From: Tomocerus qinae
Taxonomy: Eukaryota; Arthropoda; Collembola; Entomobryomorpha; Tomoceridae
NCBI GenBank assembly: GCA_020055645.1
Contig: CM034549.1
Location: 7,564,001-7,628,000, forward strand
DNA: 64,000 bases
Direction: 5' to 3'
Made by a program: the position numbers and the translations under genes. This document shows, piece after piece, positions 1 to 10,189 of this stretch. The notes below the pieces were generated by a model, which made no database searches, had not been told where the DNA came from, and saw only the letters and a list, made by a program, of their open reading frames with translations. Position 1 is the first letter of the stretch, and every line of letters starts with the position of its first letter.

Positions 1-3000
1 TCCTGAGAACTCGGGCCCAAGAAGATGGAAGTGCTTGATGGTGGTGTAAATATAAAATTTAATTTTCTTACATGGAATCTAGAAGGTATTAAAAAACTAA
101 ATTATTTAAATAGTGACGATAAAATTGAATTTTCCCAAACACATGCTATTGGTTTATGTGAATCCTGGGTAACCGACTCGGTAATTTTGCCCAGTTATTT
201 AAGCAAATTTAAATTGATTAGTCAAAAAGCAAAAAAGACTTCAACGAAAGGTAGAGCAATAGGAGGTTTATGTTTGTTACTAAATACAGATTATGTGAAA
301 TTGGTAGAAATAATAGATATGTCGGATGCCTGGATATTATGTAAAGTACAATGTTTAATGTCAAAAATAGCTGTGATTGTAGGGGTTGTATATTTACATC
401 AGGATTTATACCATATTGATAAGTTAAATACGTTAAGTAACATAATTGACAATACTAACATGTGTCATTCTTCTCCTGTAGTTATTGGGGGTGACTTTAA
501 TGCTCGTATTGGTTCGTATGACATCACCACGGAAAATACTCATTGCAAAATTGGAACACAAATCAGAATATCTAGAGATCGGACTAGTAATCGGTATGGT
601 AGTAACTTAATACAATTTATAGAGGATCATAGTTTTGTAATCGCTAACGGTAGATCCCAAAGCGACTCTAAAGGGGATTTCACGTTTATCAACAACAATG
701 GAAAAAGCGTTATCGATTATATGCTATATAATTATAAAGCAGCTGAGGAGTTTATTGATTTTAAAATTTTGAATGTTTTAGAATCCTGTCATTTCCCCAT
801 TAAGATATATTTCGGTAACAACCCCAGCATAAACATATGGAGAGAGAGCAGTCTGAGTTGGAAGCCGGACCGTCGAGAGCAATACGAAAGAGAGTTGCTG
901 GACAAAACACCGGATATTACGGATTACGAGTCACTCAAACAATCAATTATAGTGGCTGCTAATAACTCAAAGATGAAAAATAGGAGAAAACTAATTTCAG
1001 ACGCCCCCTGGTTTGATTCACAGTGCAGAAAATATCTTTGGAAATGTCGCAAGTTAAATGCTAATGCCAAAAAGAATAACTGGGCACATGAAGAGAGGGA
1101 AAAATATGTAAGCGCCAAAATAGAGTACATAAAACTTAGGAAAACAAAGCAAAAGAACTACTGGGACAAAAAAAGGGAGGATCTGGAAAAGATCAACAAA
1201 CCGGAATTTTGGAAAGCGGTAAATGTCTTCAGAAAAACCCCTACCCAACAAAATGTCGTTAAAGAGCAGGAATGGATAGACTTCCATAAGAAAATACTAC
1301 CTAGTAGAACAGAAGACAAGACGGAATTCATCGACGCTGGTCACCCAATTCTCACATCAGAAATAACACTTGAAGAGCTAAATAACACAATAAAGCAACT
1401 ACCTAATAATAAAGCACCTGGACCTGACCAAATTGGAAATGAATTCATTAAAGGGTTGCCGGAACAGTTCATTGGAAAACTACTGACCATCTTTAACAAA
1501 ATTCTGGACTCCGAGGAACCACCTAAAGACTGGTCAGAATCCATCACAGTGATGTTACACAAAAAAGGGGAGCCGGAGGACCCAGTAAACTACAGGCCAA
1601 TAGCCCTTCTTAATTGCTTAGAGAAGCTGTTCACTAAGATAATCTGCAATCGACTAATGGGCTGGGCGGACATCACGGGAGCCCTCCCAGAGGCACAAAG
1701 AGGCTTTAGAAAGGGAAGAAGTTGCGAAGATCAAGTTTTCACCCTTAATAGTGCTATACAACTCGGCACAAAACATTCCAAGAAAGTATACGCTCTATTC
1801 ATAGATTTTGCAAGAGCCTTCCCGAGTATCAGTCATAGCCTGTTATGGCCACGCTTATTTGAGCTTGGAGTATCAGGGAAAATAATACGGATTTTTCAGA
1901 AGATCTACAGTAATGCCACGACTCAAATTCGACTACCGGATAAGCTGTCTGCACACATAGACATGACCGAAGGTCTGATGCAAGGATGTTGCATGTCGCC
2001 CCTATTATTTAGTTTATATGTCTATGACATTGAGGAGAAGCTGAAATCGAAGGGGTGGAGGGGTGTCCCTATCAACAGCAATTTCATGCTGCACATTCTT
2101 CTCTATGCCGACGACACAATTGTGGTCGCGGATAACAAGTTGAGCCTTCAAAGGAAAATTCGCACATTAGAAAAATATTTCGAGGAACTAAAGCTAGAAG
2201 TCAACATTAAAAAAACGAAAATTGTAGTGTTCCGACGGGGTGGAAAAGTAGAGAAAAATCTAAAGTTCACTTTTAATGGCAAGACTCTGGAAATCGTAAA
2301 CGAGTACGTCTACTTAGGAGTCCCTTTTTCCTCTTCTGGTCAATTTGCAAAGGCGTTTCAATACTTTAAGAAGATCTCAGCAATGGCCCAAAACGGAGTC
2401 TGTTCTTTAATCCATAAAGGAAGAATGTCGTCAGTTGCCTCAAAAGTTCGGCTATTTGACTCAATTGCTCTCTCTACATTAATGTATTGCTGTCATATTT
2501 GGGGTCTAGAGTATCTTGATAAGTTAGAAATATGTCAAACAAAATTTTTACGCAAAATTTTGGGTGTTAAATTCACTGTCCCAAAGGCTATCGTAAGACT
2601 AGAAACTGGTAGAAATAAGGTATGGGTATCGGTGGCAAAAAGGATGATCGTATTCCTGTTAAAACTCATTAACATGGATGATTCGCGGTATACGAAAATC
2701 TGCTTTGTTGCTTTAAAAAGAGGGGCTAATGAAGGCTCCGAGAAAAACAGTAGATTTAACTGGGCTTTACAATGTAAATTGTTTTTGAGTAAATTAAACC
2801 TACAGAGTATCTGGGAGGATGACACAGGTTGGCTAATTAATAGTTATTATAACAGTATATGTGATAACCTAGAGTTACTTAGCAGACAAGAAGATTGTAA
2901 TAATATCAAAAACTATCCTGATTATAAATATTACTACTCTTATGATGTTGTGACAAAAGGGGGTCATTTCCAACTTACTGAGGTGAAATTACCATTTTGG

Positions 3001-3434
3001 GACGCTAGATTGCTGAGTCAGTTAAGGCTAAATTGTGATGTATTGAGTTATAAGAACAAGATTTTTTTGTTTAAAAACACTGACATTTGTAATTTATGTA
3101 ACCTGGGGAAAAGCAATACATTTGGTCACCTAATATTGGAATGTAGAATTCATAATCGTCAAAAGATTGAAACATTGGGTATCAAGGACATGGAAACGTT
3201 TTATAAAATATTAGACAGTGCTAACATAAGAGACATAAGAAACATTATTGATTATGTTAAGTCGGCTTTATGTAATATTACATTTATTGACAATTTAGAA
3301 AACAACTAATCCTTTGTAATATAGTAAAACGCTCCTAATTAGAATTATAATTTTGTAAATTACATCAATTCCATATTCTATGGGCCATGGCTCGACGAGA
3401 ATAATAAATAAAACTCAATTCAATTCAATTCAAG
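1..3434 (+). mobile_element. Non-LTR retrotransposon (LINE), 5' end beyond window
   Basis: The ORF2-like frame is followed by about 100 bases of 3' UTR, an AATAAATAAA signal near 3405, and a short simple tail of repeated CAATT (about 3414-3434) in place of poly(A), as several LINE clades have. The 5' end is not seen, so ORF1 could lie outside. No target-site duplication can be tested without the left flank. Confidence 0.85.
25..3309 (+). CDS. LINE ORF2-like polyprotein: AP-type endonuclease + reverse transcriptase
   Basis: Intact 1094-residue frame of a non-LTR retrotransposon. An endonuclease/exonuclease/phosphatase domain fills about residues 10-270 (TWNLEG near the N-terminus, GGDFNARIG near residue 155, IDYML near 235, CHFPI near 255). 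The reverse transcriptase follows at about 455-780: APGPDQIGNEF near 465, LFIDFARAFPSI (motif A) near 590, EGLMQGCCMSPLLF near 650 and the catalytic LLYADDTIV near 692. The C-terminal part has a CNLCN...GHLILEC zinc-knuckle-like pattern near residue 1035, common in LINE ORF2 proteins. Such proteins nick target DNA and copy their RNA at the nick. I see no RNase H domain and no gag-like ORF1, though the window starts only 24 bases upstream. The clade (Jockey, I, CR1/L2-like) is not assigned. No stops or frameshifts, so the copy may be young. Confidence 0.93.
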   Translation: MEVLDGGVNIKFNFLTWNLEGIKKLNYLNSDDKIEFSQTHAIGLCESWVTDSVILPSYLSKFKLISQKAKKTSTKGRAIGGLCLLLNTDYVKLVEIIDMSDAWILCKVQCLMSKIAVIVGVVYLHQDLYHIDKLNTLSNIIDNTNMCHSSPVVIGGDFNARIGSYDITTENTHCKIGTQIRISRDRTSNRYGSNLIQFIEDHSFVIANGRSQSDSKGDFTFINNNGKSVIDYMLYNYKAAEEFIDFKILNVLESCHFPIKIYFGNNPSINIWRESSLSWKPDRREQYERELLDKTPDITDYESLKQSIIVAANNSKMKNRRKLISDAPWFDSQCRKYLWKCRKLNANAKKNNWAHEEREKYVSAKIEYIKLRKTKQKNYWDKKREDLEKINKPEFWKAVNVFRKTPTQQNVVKEQEWIDFHKKILPSRTEDKTEFIDAGHPILTSEITLEELNNTIKQLPNNKAPGPDQIGNEFIKGLPEQFIGKLLTIFNKILDSEEPPKDWSESITVMLHKKGEPEDPVNYRPIALLNCLEKLFTKIICNRLMGWADITGALPEAQRGFRKGRSCEDQVFTLNSAIQLGTKHSKKVYALFIDFARAFPSISHSLLWPRLFELGVSGKIIRIFQKIYSNATTQIRLPDKLSAHIDMTEGLMQGCCMSPLLFSLYVYDIEEKLKSKGWRGVPINSNFMLHILLYADDTIVVADNKLSLQRKIRTLEKYFEELKLEVNIKKTKIVVFRRGGKVEKNLKFTFNGKTLEIVNEYVYLGVPFSSSGQFAKAFQYFKKISAMAQNGVCSLIHKGRMSSVASKVRLFDSIALSTLMYCCHIWGLEYLDKLEICQTKFLRKILGVKFTVPKAIVRLETGRNKVWVSVAKRMIVFLLKLINMDDSRYTKICFVALKRGANEGSEKNSRFNWALQCKLFLSKLNLQSIWEDDTGWLINSYYNSICDNLELLSRQEDCNNIKNYPDYKYYYSYDVVTKGGHFQLTEVKLPFWDARLLSQLRLNCDVLSYKNKIFLFKNTDICNLCNLGKSNTFGHLILECRIHNRQKIETLGIKDMETFYKILDSANIRDIRNIIDYVKSALCNITFIDNLENN

Positions 3435-4043
3435 TAAGTAAATAGGCTGGAAAAATAATACTATAGGACAGATAGTGACAACACGGAACTTATAAACGAC
3501 TGTGCGAAACTGGGTTGTATGTGGTCAAATACATGATAAAGCTTGTCAGCTAGGTAGAAACGGTAGATGCAAGGTGAGGTAAATTTCTATAGCAATACAT
3601 TTATCGTAGATACACAGGTGAGGAAAGGACTCTATATTACCATTGAAATGATAAGGACAAACTCTGGGACGAATCGTCCCTTGTCTAGAGTCTACGAGCC
3701 CGTCCATAAACCCTAGCCGTCACAACAATGTGAAAAAATTCACACAAAGGAATCTAGCTTATTTCGATTGGAGTACAATGATATTGAACCACTAAAAGAT
3801 AATTTTTTGCTAATAAAAGCAGCGTCATAAACATCCCGCATTCCAAAACCTTTTACCTTTCATTTTCTTTTTGACGTACAAAGTGATACCTCATTAGAAA
3901 GTACAGTGAAATACATAGCTGGTTTAAAATCAAGAGAAAAAGAAAGAGACTGTGACCTAAAAACTGGTTGACAGAGCACTTCTACTTTCACAAAGCATTT
4001 TCAGTGTAATATTTCTTCTTTAAGGTATAAATGTCTAATATGC
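3435..4043. other. Unassigned AT-rich stretch
   Basis: No credible gene. Around 3665-3700 a short segment containing GTCTAGAGTCTA resembles, in reverse, the tail of the dispersed hairpin repeat also found near 6210 and 12150. Confidence 0.4.
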
Positions 4044-4400
4044 ACAGTGTACAAAATTTATCACCTTTTGGCCACTAAGTTTTCATGCTCTATTTCCTCT
4101 AAAATAAGATTTATATTTAAAATAACAATTTAAGTATTAAAAAAATGTCATTCAAATGTCATTTATGCGCTAGGTAATGGTAACTTAAATGCTGATTTAA
4201 CTCATAAGTCAATTTGTGACAAAAATCGTCAGATACGACGGCGTTTTATGTATAAGCGGCTAATTTTAGTAAAACTTCTGTACGAAAATTAAATAAAAGT
4301 AATTTTTACAATTTCTTAACAACACTAATATTTAAGTGGTAGAAATAACAGTAAATACTATTAAAAACTACTTGCCACTGGAAATGGTATTTTGTACACT
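4044..4400. repeat. Diverged hAT-type MITE, copy 1
   Basis: Starts CAGTGTACAAAATTTA and ends GGTATTTTGTACACT, the same terminal inverted repeats as the better-preserved copy at 16600-17155. No coding capacity and no clear target duplication here, so it is probably old. Confidence 0.6.
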
Positions 4401-4470
4401 TAAAATACATCTTCAGCATAACACCAAAAGTGCACAATTTTTAGCATGGATTTTCTTTCCAGATTTCATA

Positions 4471-4650
4471 GATGGTCGAATTTATTCGAAGATGGTCGAA
4501 TTTATTCGAAGATGGTCGAATTTATTCGAAGATGGTCGAATTTATTCGAAGATGGTCGAATTTATTCGAAGATGGTCGAATTTATTCGAAGATGGTCGAA
4601 TTTATTCGAAGATGGTCGAATTTATTCGAAGATGGTCGAATTTATTCGAA
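4471..4650 (+). repeat. 20-bp tandem repeat, nine perfect copies
   Basis: Nine head-to-tail copies of GATGGTCGAATTTATTCGAA with no mismatch seen. Because 20 is not a multiple of 3, all three forward frames read the same 20-residue cycle (MVEFIRRW..SNLFEDGR..) and all are open. The resulting overlapping reading frames at 4336-4713 are by-products of the repeat; no start context, splice sites or homology support a gene. Each unit has two TTCGAA palindromes. Confidence 0.97.
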
Positions 4651-4916
4651 TTTCGGACATTCTCGATAGTGGCCGTTGAATGTCAGCTGTTGGTTGTATC
4701 CACTTCCGAGTAATTCGGTAGTGCAATAATAGTATGTCGGGTCTTAGCTTTTGTGGCCGCCGGGTCCAACAGTCACCGACTTAAGAGTGCTTTGGCTCCG
4801 GCTTGTGTGAGTGTGTGAATGAAAGGAAAGCGAAGCAAGCGATGCGATGAGTCATCGACATCGAGCTACACCAGGACAGGACATTGAAAGTCCCAATAGA
4901 AGTAGTAATAATAATA
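4651..4916. other. Unassigned, slightly GC-richer stretch
   Basis: No gene recognised. It borders the left arm of the foldback element. Confidence 0.3.
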
Positions 4917-5134
4917 CCGGTTATTGCTTTCCAGCAATACGGTCTAGTATCGTTGGCTCTACCAAATGCATTCTGTTTGCCACGGAATCCGTGGCAAACA
5001 GAGGTGATGGCCGACAATGAGGCGAGGTGGAAATGAGTGGAGGCGGCCAAAATATCCATGGTTATTATAATAAAAAATAAATCAGAACAGCATTTCATTT
5101 CAAAAGTTATATGACTTTCATAAACATTCTCAGG

Positions 5135-5509
5135 GTTACTGTTTGGAATGAGCAACTGTTGACACAACTATTATTATGTTGACACACAAAATAGACAGAC
5201 ATGGTAGATTTTTGGGTTATAAATCATCAATATTGCAAGTCACTGCATAAAGAATTCCCGAACAAATTACAACATTTCGGAATAAATTACCACATTTTCG
5301 AATTAATTGTAGCATTTTCGAATAAATTATAACATTTTCAAATAAATTATAACATTTTCAAATAAATTATAACAAATTGTAGGTAAATAAATAAAATAAA
5401 TGCTATAATTTTTCGGAAATGTAATTTATTCCAAAGCTATAATTTATACGAAAATGGTATAATTTAGTCGGAAATATTGTGTCAACAGTTGCTCCTTCCA
5501 AACAGTAAC
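5135..5509. mobile_element. Small terminal-inverted-repeat element inside the foldback spacer
   Basis: About 32 bp at 5135-5166 (GTTACTGTTTGGAATGAGCA..) recur as the reverse complement at 5478-5509 with one mismatch. The interior is AT-rich and made of reiterated ACATTTTCGAATAAATTATA-like motifs. Non-coding MITE-like element. Confidence 0.7.
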
Positions 5510-5790
5510 TAATAATTAAGATAATCTAAATCTAGTCTATTATCATGTTTTCATAGTTCAAAAGTTAATCCAGTAAAATATAGCTTGTATTGTATTATGT
5601 ATAGAGTTGGTACGCACTGTAGACAGTGTAGCTTAGGATGGTGATAACAATGGTATATGCTAAAATGTATGTAGTATATCATATCAAACGACTGTTGCAA
5701 TAAATATTTCCCCTGAAAATGTTTATGAAAGTCATTATTATAACTTTTGAAATGAAATGCTGTTCTGATTTATTTTTTATTATAATAACC

Positions 5791-6057
5791 CAAGGCTAGT
5801 AGAAGTAAAATAGGTTTGGAATTCCCAAGCACTTCTGAATTTTTGTGTGTGTAAACCGATTTGTGACGTCACACGGCGACTTTCCTATACATTTGCATGG
5901 GCCATCACCATGGTGAAAGTGCATGTCAAAAAATTTTAAAAAATTTGTCAAAAATATTTTTCTGCCCCATGGAAATGAATAGGAAATGTCGCCGTGTGAC
6001 GTCACAAATCGAATGCATTAGAAAAAAATCGAATGAAGCCTGGAATGCCGCAGGTTG
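5791..6057. mobile_element. 267-bp insertion splitting the right foldback arm, with 9-bp flanking duplication
   Basis: The right arm matches the left arm up to 5790 and resumes at 6058. The interruption is bracketed by ATAATAACC on both sides (5782-5790 and 6058-6066), which occurs once at the matching site of the left arm. This looks like a target-site duplication. The insert contains the palindromic element at 5857-6011. Confidence 0.7.
5857..6011. mobile_element. 155-bp MITE with CRE-like TGACGTCA in each terminal repeat
   Basis: CGATTTGTGACGTCACACGG.. at the left end recurs as its reverse complement at the right end (24 bp perfect, then imperfect). Each arm contains the 8-bp palindrome TGACGTCA, the consensus CREB/ATF site. 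No coding capacity. Confidence 0.7.
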
Positions 6058-6209
6058 ATAATAACCATGGATATTTTGGCCGCCTCCACTCATTTCCACC
6101 TCGCCTCATTGTCGGCCATCACCTCTGTTTGCCACGGATTCCGTGGCAAACAGAATGCATTTGGTAGAGCCAACGATACTAGACCGTATTGCTGGAAAGC
6201 AATAACCGG

Positions 6210-6723
6210 AATAGACTCTAGACAAAATCGTCCCAGCTCATGGTACCAATCCAAATTCAGTTAGGAACTCATTTTCATTTGAATGATCATAGAGATTACC
6301 ATACAAATTGATAGTCATTTAGTTTCCAAATTAATAATTTTAAATACTTAATACCTATGGATCGAGATTAACGTAAAAATTTCAACAAATTAAACTCACG
6401 ATGCAATCTATGCAATGGAACACGTAGCAATTTCAATCATGGTGCAGGTGCTAAATTTTTATCCACAGTTTGACTCATTGGCCCCCTAACCCACAGGTGT
6501 GATTTAAACAAAATTCCTGAGGAATTTCATTCTGAAATCGACACTAATAATCCACTTAATCTACAACATTTCAACCGGCCGGTCATTTTAGTCACTGGTT
6601 ATCAAAGATTTTCAACCGGAGTCCATACTCCAGCCTCAGCTCCGGGGAAATGGGAAGTTGCTTAACGTGAGGGTGCATGGAAACTCAAATCATTTGACTA
6701 TCATATTCCATGTTAAATTTCTT
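6210..6723. other. Unassigned stretch
   Basis: No gene, RNA or obvious repeat seen beyond the TAGACTCTAGACA tail at the foldback edge. Confidence 0.3.
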
Positions 6724-7038
6724 TTAGCAAAAGCGATATAAGTGGAAAAATACTGGACCGAAAATTACAAGATTGGTATCGCCAGAAAGCCCGATTCTTC
6801 ATTGACAACGACATTAAGAGACATTTTCATTTGATAGCCTAGGTTGGAAGTAATTGATGTTTCCCTAAAAAATGGCATTTTTTGGCTATATTTGATGGTT
6901 AAAATATCAATTACTTCTAACATAGACCATCAAATGAAAATGTCTCTTAATGTCGTTGTCAATGAAGAATCGGGCTTTCTGGCGATACCAATCTTGTAAT
7001 TTTCGGTCCAGTATTCTTCCACTTATATCGCTTTTGCC
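6724..7038. mobile_element. Long hairpin (foldback MITE), about 315 bp
   Basis: TAGCAAAAGCGATATAAGTGG at the left is mirrored by the complement at the right end near 7018-7037. The arms are over 130 bp each, nearly identical, and meet in a short loop around 6880. The whole element can fold into one stem. No coding capacity. Confidence 0.8.
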
Positions 7039-7313
7039 AAAAAAAGTGGTCATTTATGCAACTCTCATTCTCGGTCATAGGGCTTATTGAGAAAAGTGTC
7101 TGTCCTTGGTAACAATGTGCTGTTGCGCTAAATTTGAAATAATACATCTCCATCTAATAACTACAAACTACTATGAATGATCAGACTTTCATTGTCATTT
7201 TCATGCAATCCAAATCTGAAATCTGACTGCCTGTGCTGTGCGTATATGGTGTTCTACAAAAAAGGTGAATTTCTTTCTTCTATCTTAGTTAGTCCGACTG
7301 TTTTCAGTATTTT

Positions 7314-7880
7314 TTGAGAAGGGCAATAGGTAGGGCACAAGGGGGTACATGCATAATAAACTATTGTAATGGAATAACTAGCTTGCGAAAAACTCAACAT
7401 TCCACCACCGCACATGCACGCATAGTGCATCTTTGTATATCTTGTCTAATGTCTTGCGGTTACATAGTGTATGGAATCAGTAAAAAAGCAGCCCTGGGGC
7501 AAAATGGGACGGATTTCATTGGCAAAGTTCTTTTAAGTAGGGAACACTGGCTAACCAATTTTTTATCACACATTTATACAAATTTGTCTGTAAATTGGAT
7601 TGCCCACCCGATGATTGCTGATCTTACACATAGCATACTAATTGTTAACAGCAAAAAATGGACTTTTGTCATTTTTGTCTCTTCTGTGTGTATCAGTGTA
7701 TCTTTTGAAGTAGTGGCAGCTGGAGTTTTTTTCAAAATATTCTGCCAAATGTTACCATTTTTAAGCCGAATTAAAATGGTGGGTAGTGGTGGGGTTATAT
7801 ATGGAATTGGGAAAATTTTGTCTACAGTAGGACAGACTGTTAGGGCCGTTCACAATAGCTTACGATATTTAGTAAGCTAA
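7314..7880 (+). other. Unassigned open reading frame without a good start
   Basis: A 188-codon open stretch that begins at TTG; the first in-frame ATG is near 7449. It predicts hydrophobic segments (VIFVSSVCISVSFEVVAAG) but nothing I recognise. There are no convincing splice sites or neighbouring exons. It may be chance, or one exon of an unrecognised gene. Confidence 0.15.
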
Positions 7881-9223
7881 TAAATTTTAGATGATCGTGG
7901 TGATATCGGATTGGTATTTTTATGTGTCATTTATACAGACTGGCTTTCATAAACAGACCCTGGACGGGCTCTGTGAATCTACATTGACTTAGTTTAGTTG
8001 TTTACTTTTTTTGTTAGATACAAAGCAACATCCCCAATTGTGGCATAAACAATCAGAGTATTTTATGTATGCACTATGACCTTAATGTTCATGATCCTCA
8101 TAGTCTCATTCTCAGTTCCTCCAAACTCATTGACCTGACCGCATGTAAACCTATTAAGCGCAGCGAACTTCTTGAGGAAGTTCAATCTGAAATAGGCACT
8201 TTGAAATTATAAATGCGACACCTAAATAAGTAGTCAACGAATCCATTAACTGAAAAGCCTAGATATTTGACTGAGGAAGTTCCACGAAAAAATTGATTTT
8301 TTAGCCGGGAGCCACCGCAAACTCGGAATAATAAAATCATGTAAAGATAAAATGCAATTTACAGACGCCTAAATTATCGATGTTCGCTTTAAAAACTCCG
8401 CAACAAAGCACAAAATCCAACCATGCATTCTTCCTGTACGCTTGTAAAATAAGATACTGTAGCAGAAGGGCTACCTAATACCTTTTAAATTTTTGCAACA
8501 CTTGACAGCACACCGCCTAACCATCGCCAATTCCAGCAATGAGCAATAGACGCCTGTTAATATATGAAATACGCATGCAAGGAATCTAAGATGGGGACGG
8601 GACTGCTGGGACAAAAAATTTTTGTCCCAGAGTTTGTCCACCGATATAAAGGTCCTTTCACCACCTGGTAGATGGCATATTTACTTTGTTTGCTTTGCTA
8701 GCAGAGATGTCTGTTCTTGATAGAAATGCTAGCGGCGGGCGAAGAGGGAATACGGGAGTAGGCGATACATGGTGGCTTTAGTCTCTACCTGATTTCGTAG
8801 TCTCGTGTTATGCTTAAAAGTCTGAGGCGCGTAATGCGTAACGTCATTTTCTTCGCCCGCAGAATATAGAAAGCATATTTTGGCTCTACAGCTTGGAGGG
8901 TTCATATTATTACATGGCTTAGCAGTGGGTTGCTATAGAATATTACTTTAGTTGTTAGTTGGCCAATTTATTCTAAAACGAAGTGGAGGGGAAAATGAGG
9001 GAAAAATGAAAAATGAGGGAAAAGACGCCAGACTAGTAGCTAAGGTGATTTTCCAAAATTTGACTCCGACTCTTGATTCTCTTATTATGAAATGAAATAA
9101 TAAGAATATAATACAGGAAATCTTGATTAGGTCTTTATTACTTTTCTCTGTATGATCTGTGAAGAGTTTTCTGCTCGCCGCAATATTTCATTCAGATTTG
9201 GAAGTCGTTTTTCGTGCATCAAA
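7881..9223. other. Unassigned intergenic DNA upstream of the Ly6 gene
   Basis: No gene seen. Short palindromes occur near 8600 (GGGACAAAAAATTTTTGTCCC) and a GCGGGCGAAGA / CTTCGCCCGC inverted pair lies near 8732 and 8850. Confidence 0.3.
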
Positions 9224-9749
9224 ATGAAATTGTTGGTCGTGTTCCTGTTCACAGTTCTTCCAACTCTTTGTTTTGGTAAGAAACCTTTTTTTGTCATTTT
9301 TCATTGTAAATATCACATCAGATCGAAAACCAGTGTGAGGTAAAAGCTAGGATTGACTCTTGAATTGAACCATTATCATCATTTGATGGGACTAATTTAA
9401 TTAAAAAACAGGAATCAAGTGTTACCAGTGTAGAGGAGAATGCAAGGATGAGGTAAAGGAACATGAATGTGATAAACAAGCGACTGGGTGTTCAACACAG
9501 AGTGGTACTCTTAGTGGGGGGCAGCACTTTGTCGAAAAACTTTGCTATTATGGTCAAGAAGCTAGTAAAGGAGGTTGTAGAGACATCCAAGGCCCAGGTG
9601 GGAAAGGAACAGAGTGCGTGTGCAATACGGATTTGTGCAACACCGGAAATGGCAGTGGAAGTGGAAATGTGAAGTCGGTGTCTCTCGCGTCATGGGTGAT
9701 CACAGGTTTACTGTCACTTTCCTATCTGGTCTCGTCACTTCTTTCTTAA
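9224..9749 (+). CDS. Ly6/uPAR-type three-finger protein, GPI-anchored (two exons)
   Basis: Exon 1, 9224-9275, encodes the signal peptide MKLLVVFLFTVLPTLCFG. The donor GTAAGA and acceptor AACAG give phase-1 joining to exon 2, 9412-9749. The mature part starts IKCYQCR and ends in CVCNTDLCN, the hallmark ends of the Ly6/uPAR (three-finger) domain. Ten cysteines are spaced as in the family, a normal set of five disulphides. A small-residue stretch (TGNGSGSGN) then leads into a hydrophobic tail (SLASWVITGLLSLSYLVSSLL) ending at the stop, as in GPI-anchor signals. Total 129 residues. The protein should sit on the outer cell surface; in insects relatives act in septate junctions, ion-channel modulation and sleep, but the ligand here is unknown. 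An AATAAA signal lies at 9931. No neighbour shares its orientation closely. Confidence 0.88.
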
Positions 9750-9930
9750 GCCAATCCTAATTAATCATGCCTAAATAACTAAATCAAAATCCTATAATAT
9801 TTGAAAGAATGTACATTACATATGCTGGCCAGCACACCGCGACCGGCTAATAGATTACCAATGCTATTGTCTTTAAAAGTTTCAACTGTTATGATCTTAT
9901 GATTAATGATTCTTTTTATAAAAATATATA

Positions 9931-9936
9931 AATAAA
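9931..9936 (+). promoter_or_regulatory. Polyadenylation signal of the Ly6-like gene
   Basis: AATAAA 182 bases after the stop codon, the first such hexamer downstream on the plus strand. Confidence 0.5.
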
Positions 9937-10189
9937 TGCTATTTCAAAGGATTTCTTTAGCAGAGAGAATACTTTATTATACATTTACGATAATCACTTA
10001 GATTTGTCTAGAGCAAGGAACAAAAAAGGACCTTTTTTGCCTAGGAGCTATCCTCTTAAAAAAGCAGTCCTTTTTGGCCTTTTTGATGTAGCAGCTTGCC
10101 CCATTAGCTTCCACTATACATGTAAATAAGGTATTGTTGTCCCAGTAAAAGATCTACGTACAGAGGGCAGAGGGCCATATACGATCCAT

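Larger units (their letters stand above)
4917..6209. mobile_element. Foldback-type element with long inverted arms and nested insertions
   Basis: The left arm (about 4917-5133) reappears as its reverse complement in the right arm, which is split into 5717-5790 and 6058-6209. Both arms carry a near-perfect palindrome (TCTGTTTGCCACGG followed by its complement) and a GGTAGAGCCAACGATACT segment also found near 12085. The right arm is interrupted by a 267-bp insertion and the spacer holds another terminal-inverted-repeat element. No transposase is visible, so it is presumably non-autonomous. Confidence 0.8.

Noticed and set aside
4336-4713. Three overlapping repetitive reading frames over the 20-bp tandem repeat as a gene
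   Set aside because: Frames are an arithmetic result of a stop-free 20-bp period; no splice signals, start context or homology.
5796-6005. Minus-strand 69-codon reading frame
   Set aside because: Lies across the palindromic MITE and its flanks; explained by the inverted repeat.
7314-7880. 188-codon reading frame as a definite gene
   Set aside because: No ATG at its start, no recognisable domain, no supporting splice sites; kept only as a low-confidence entry.
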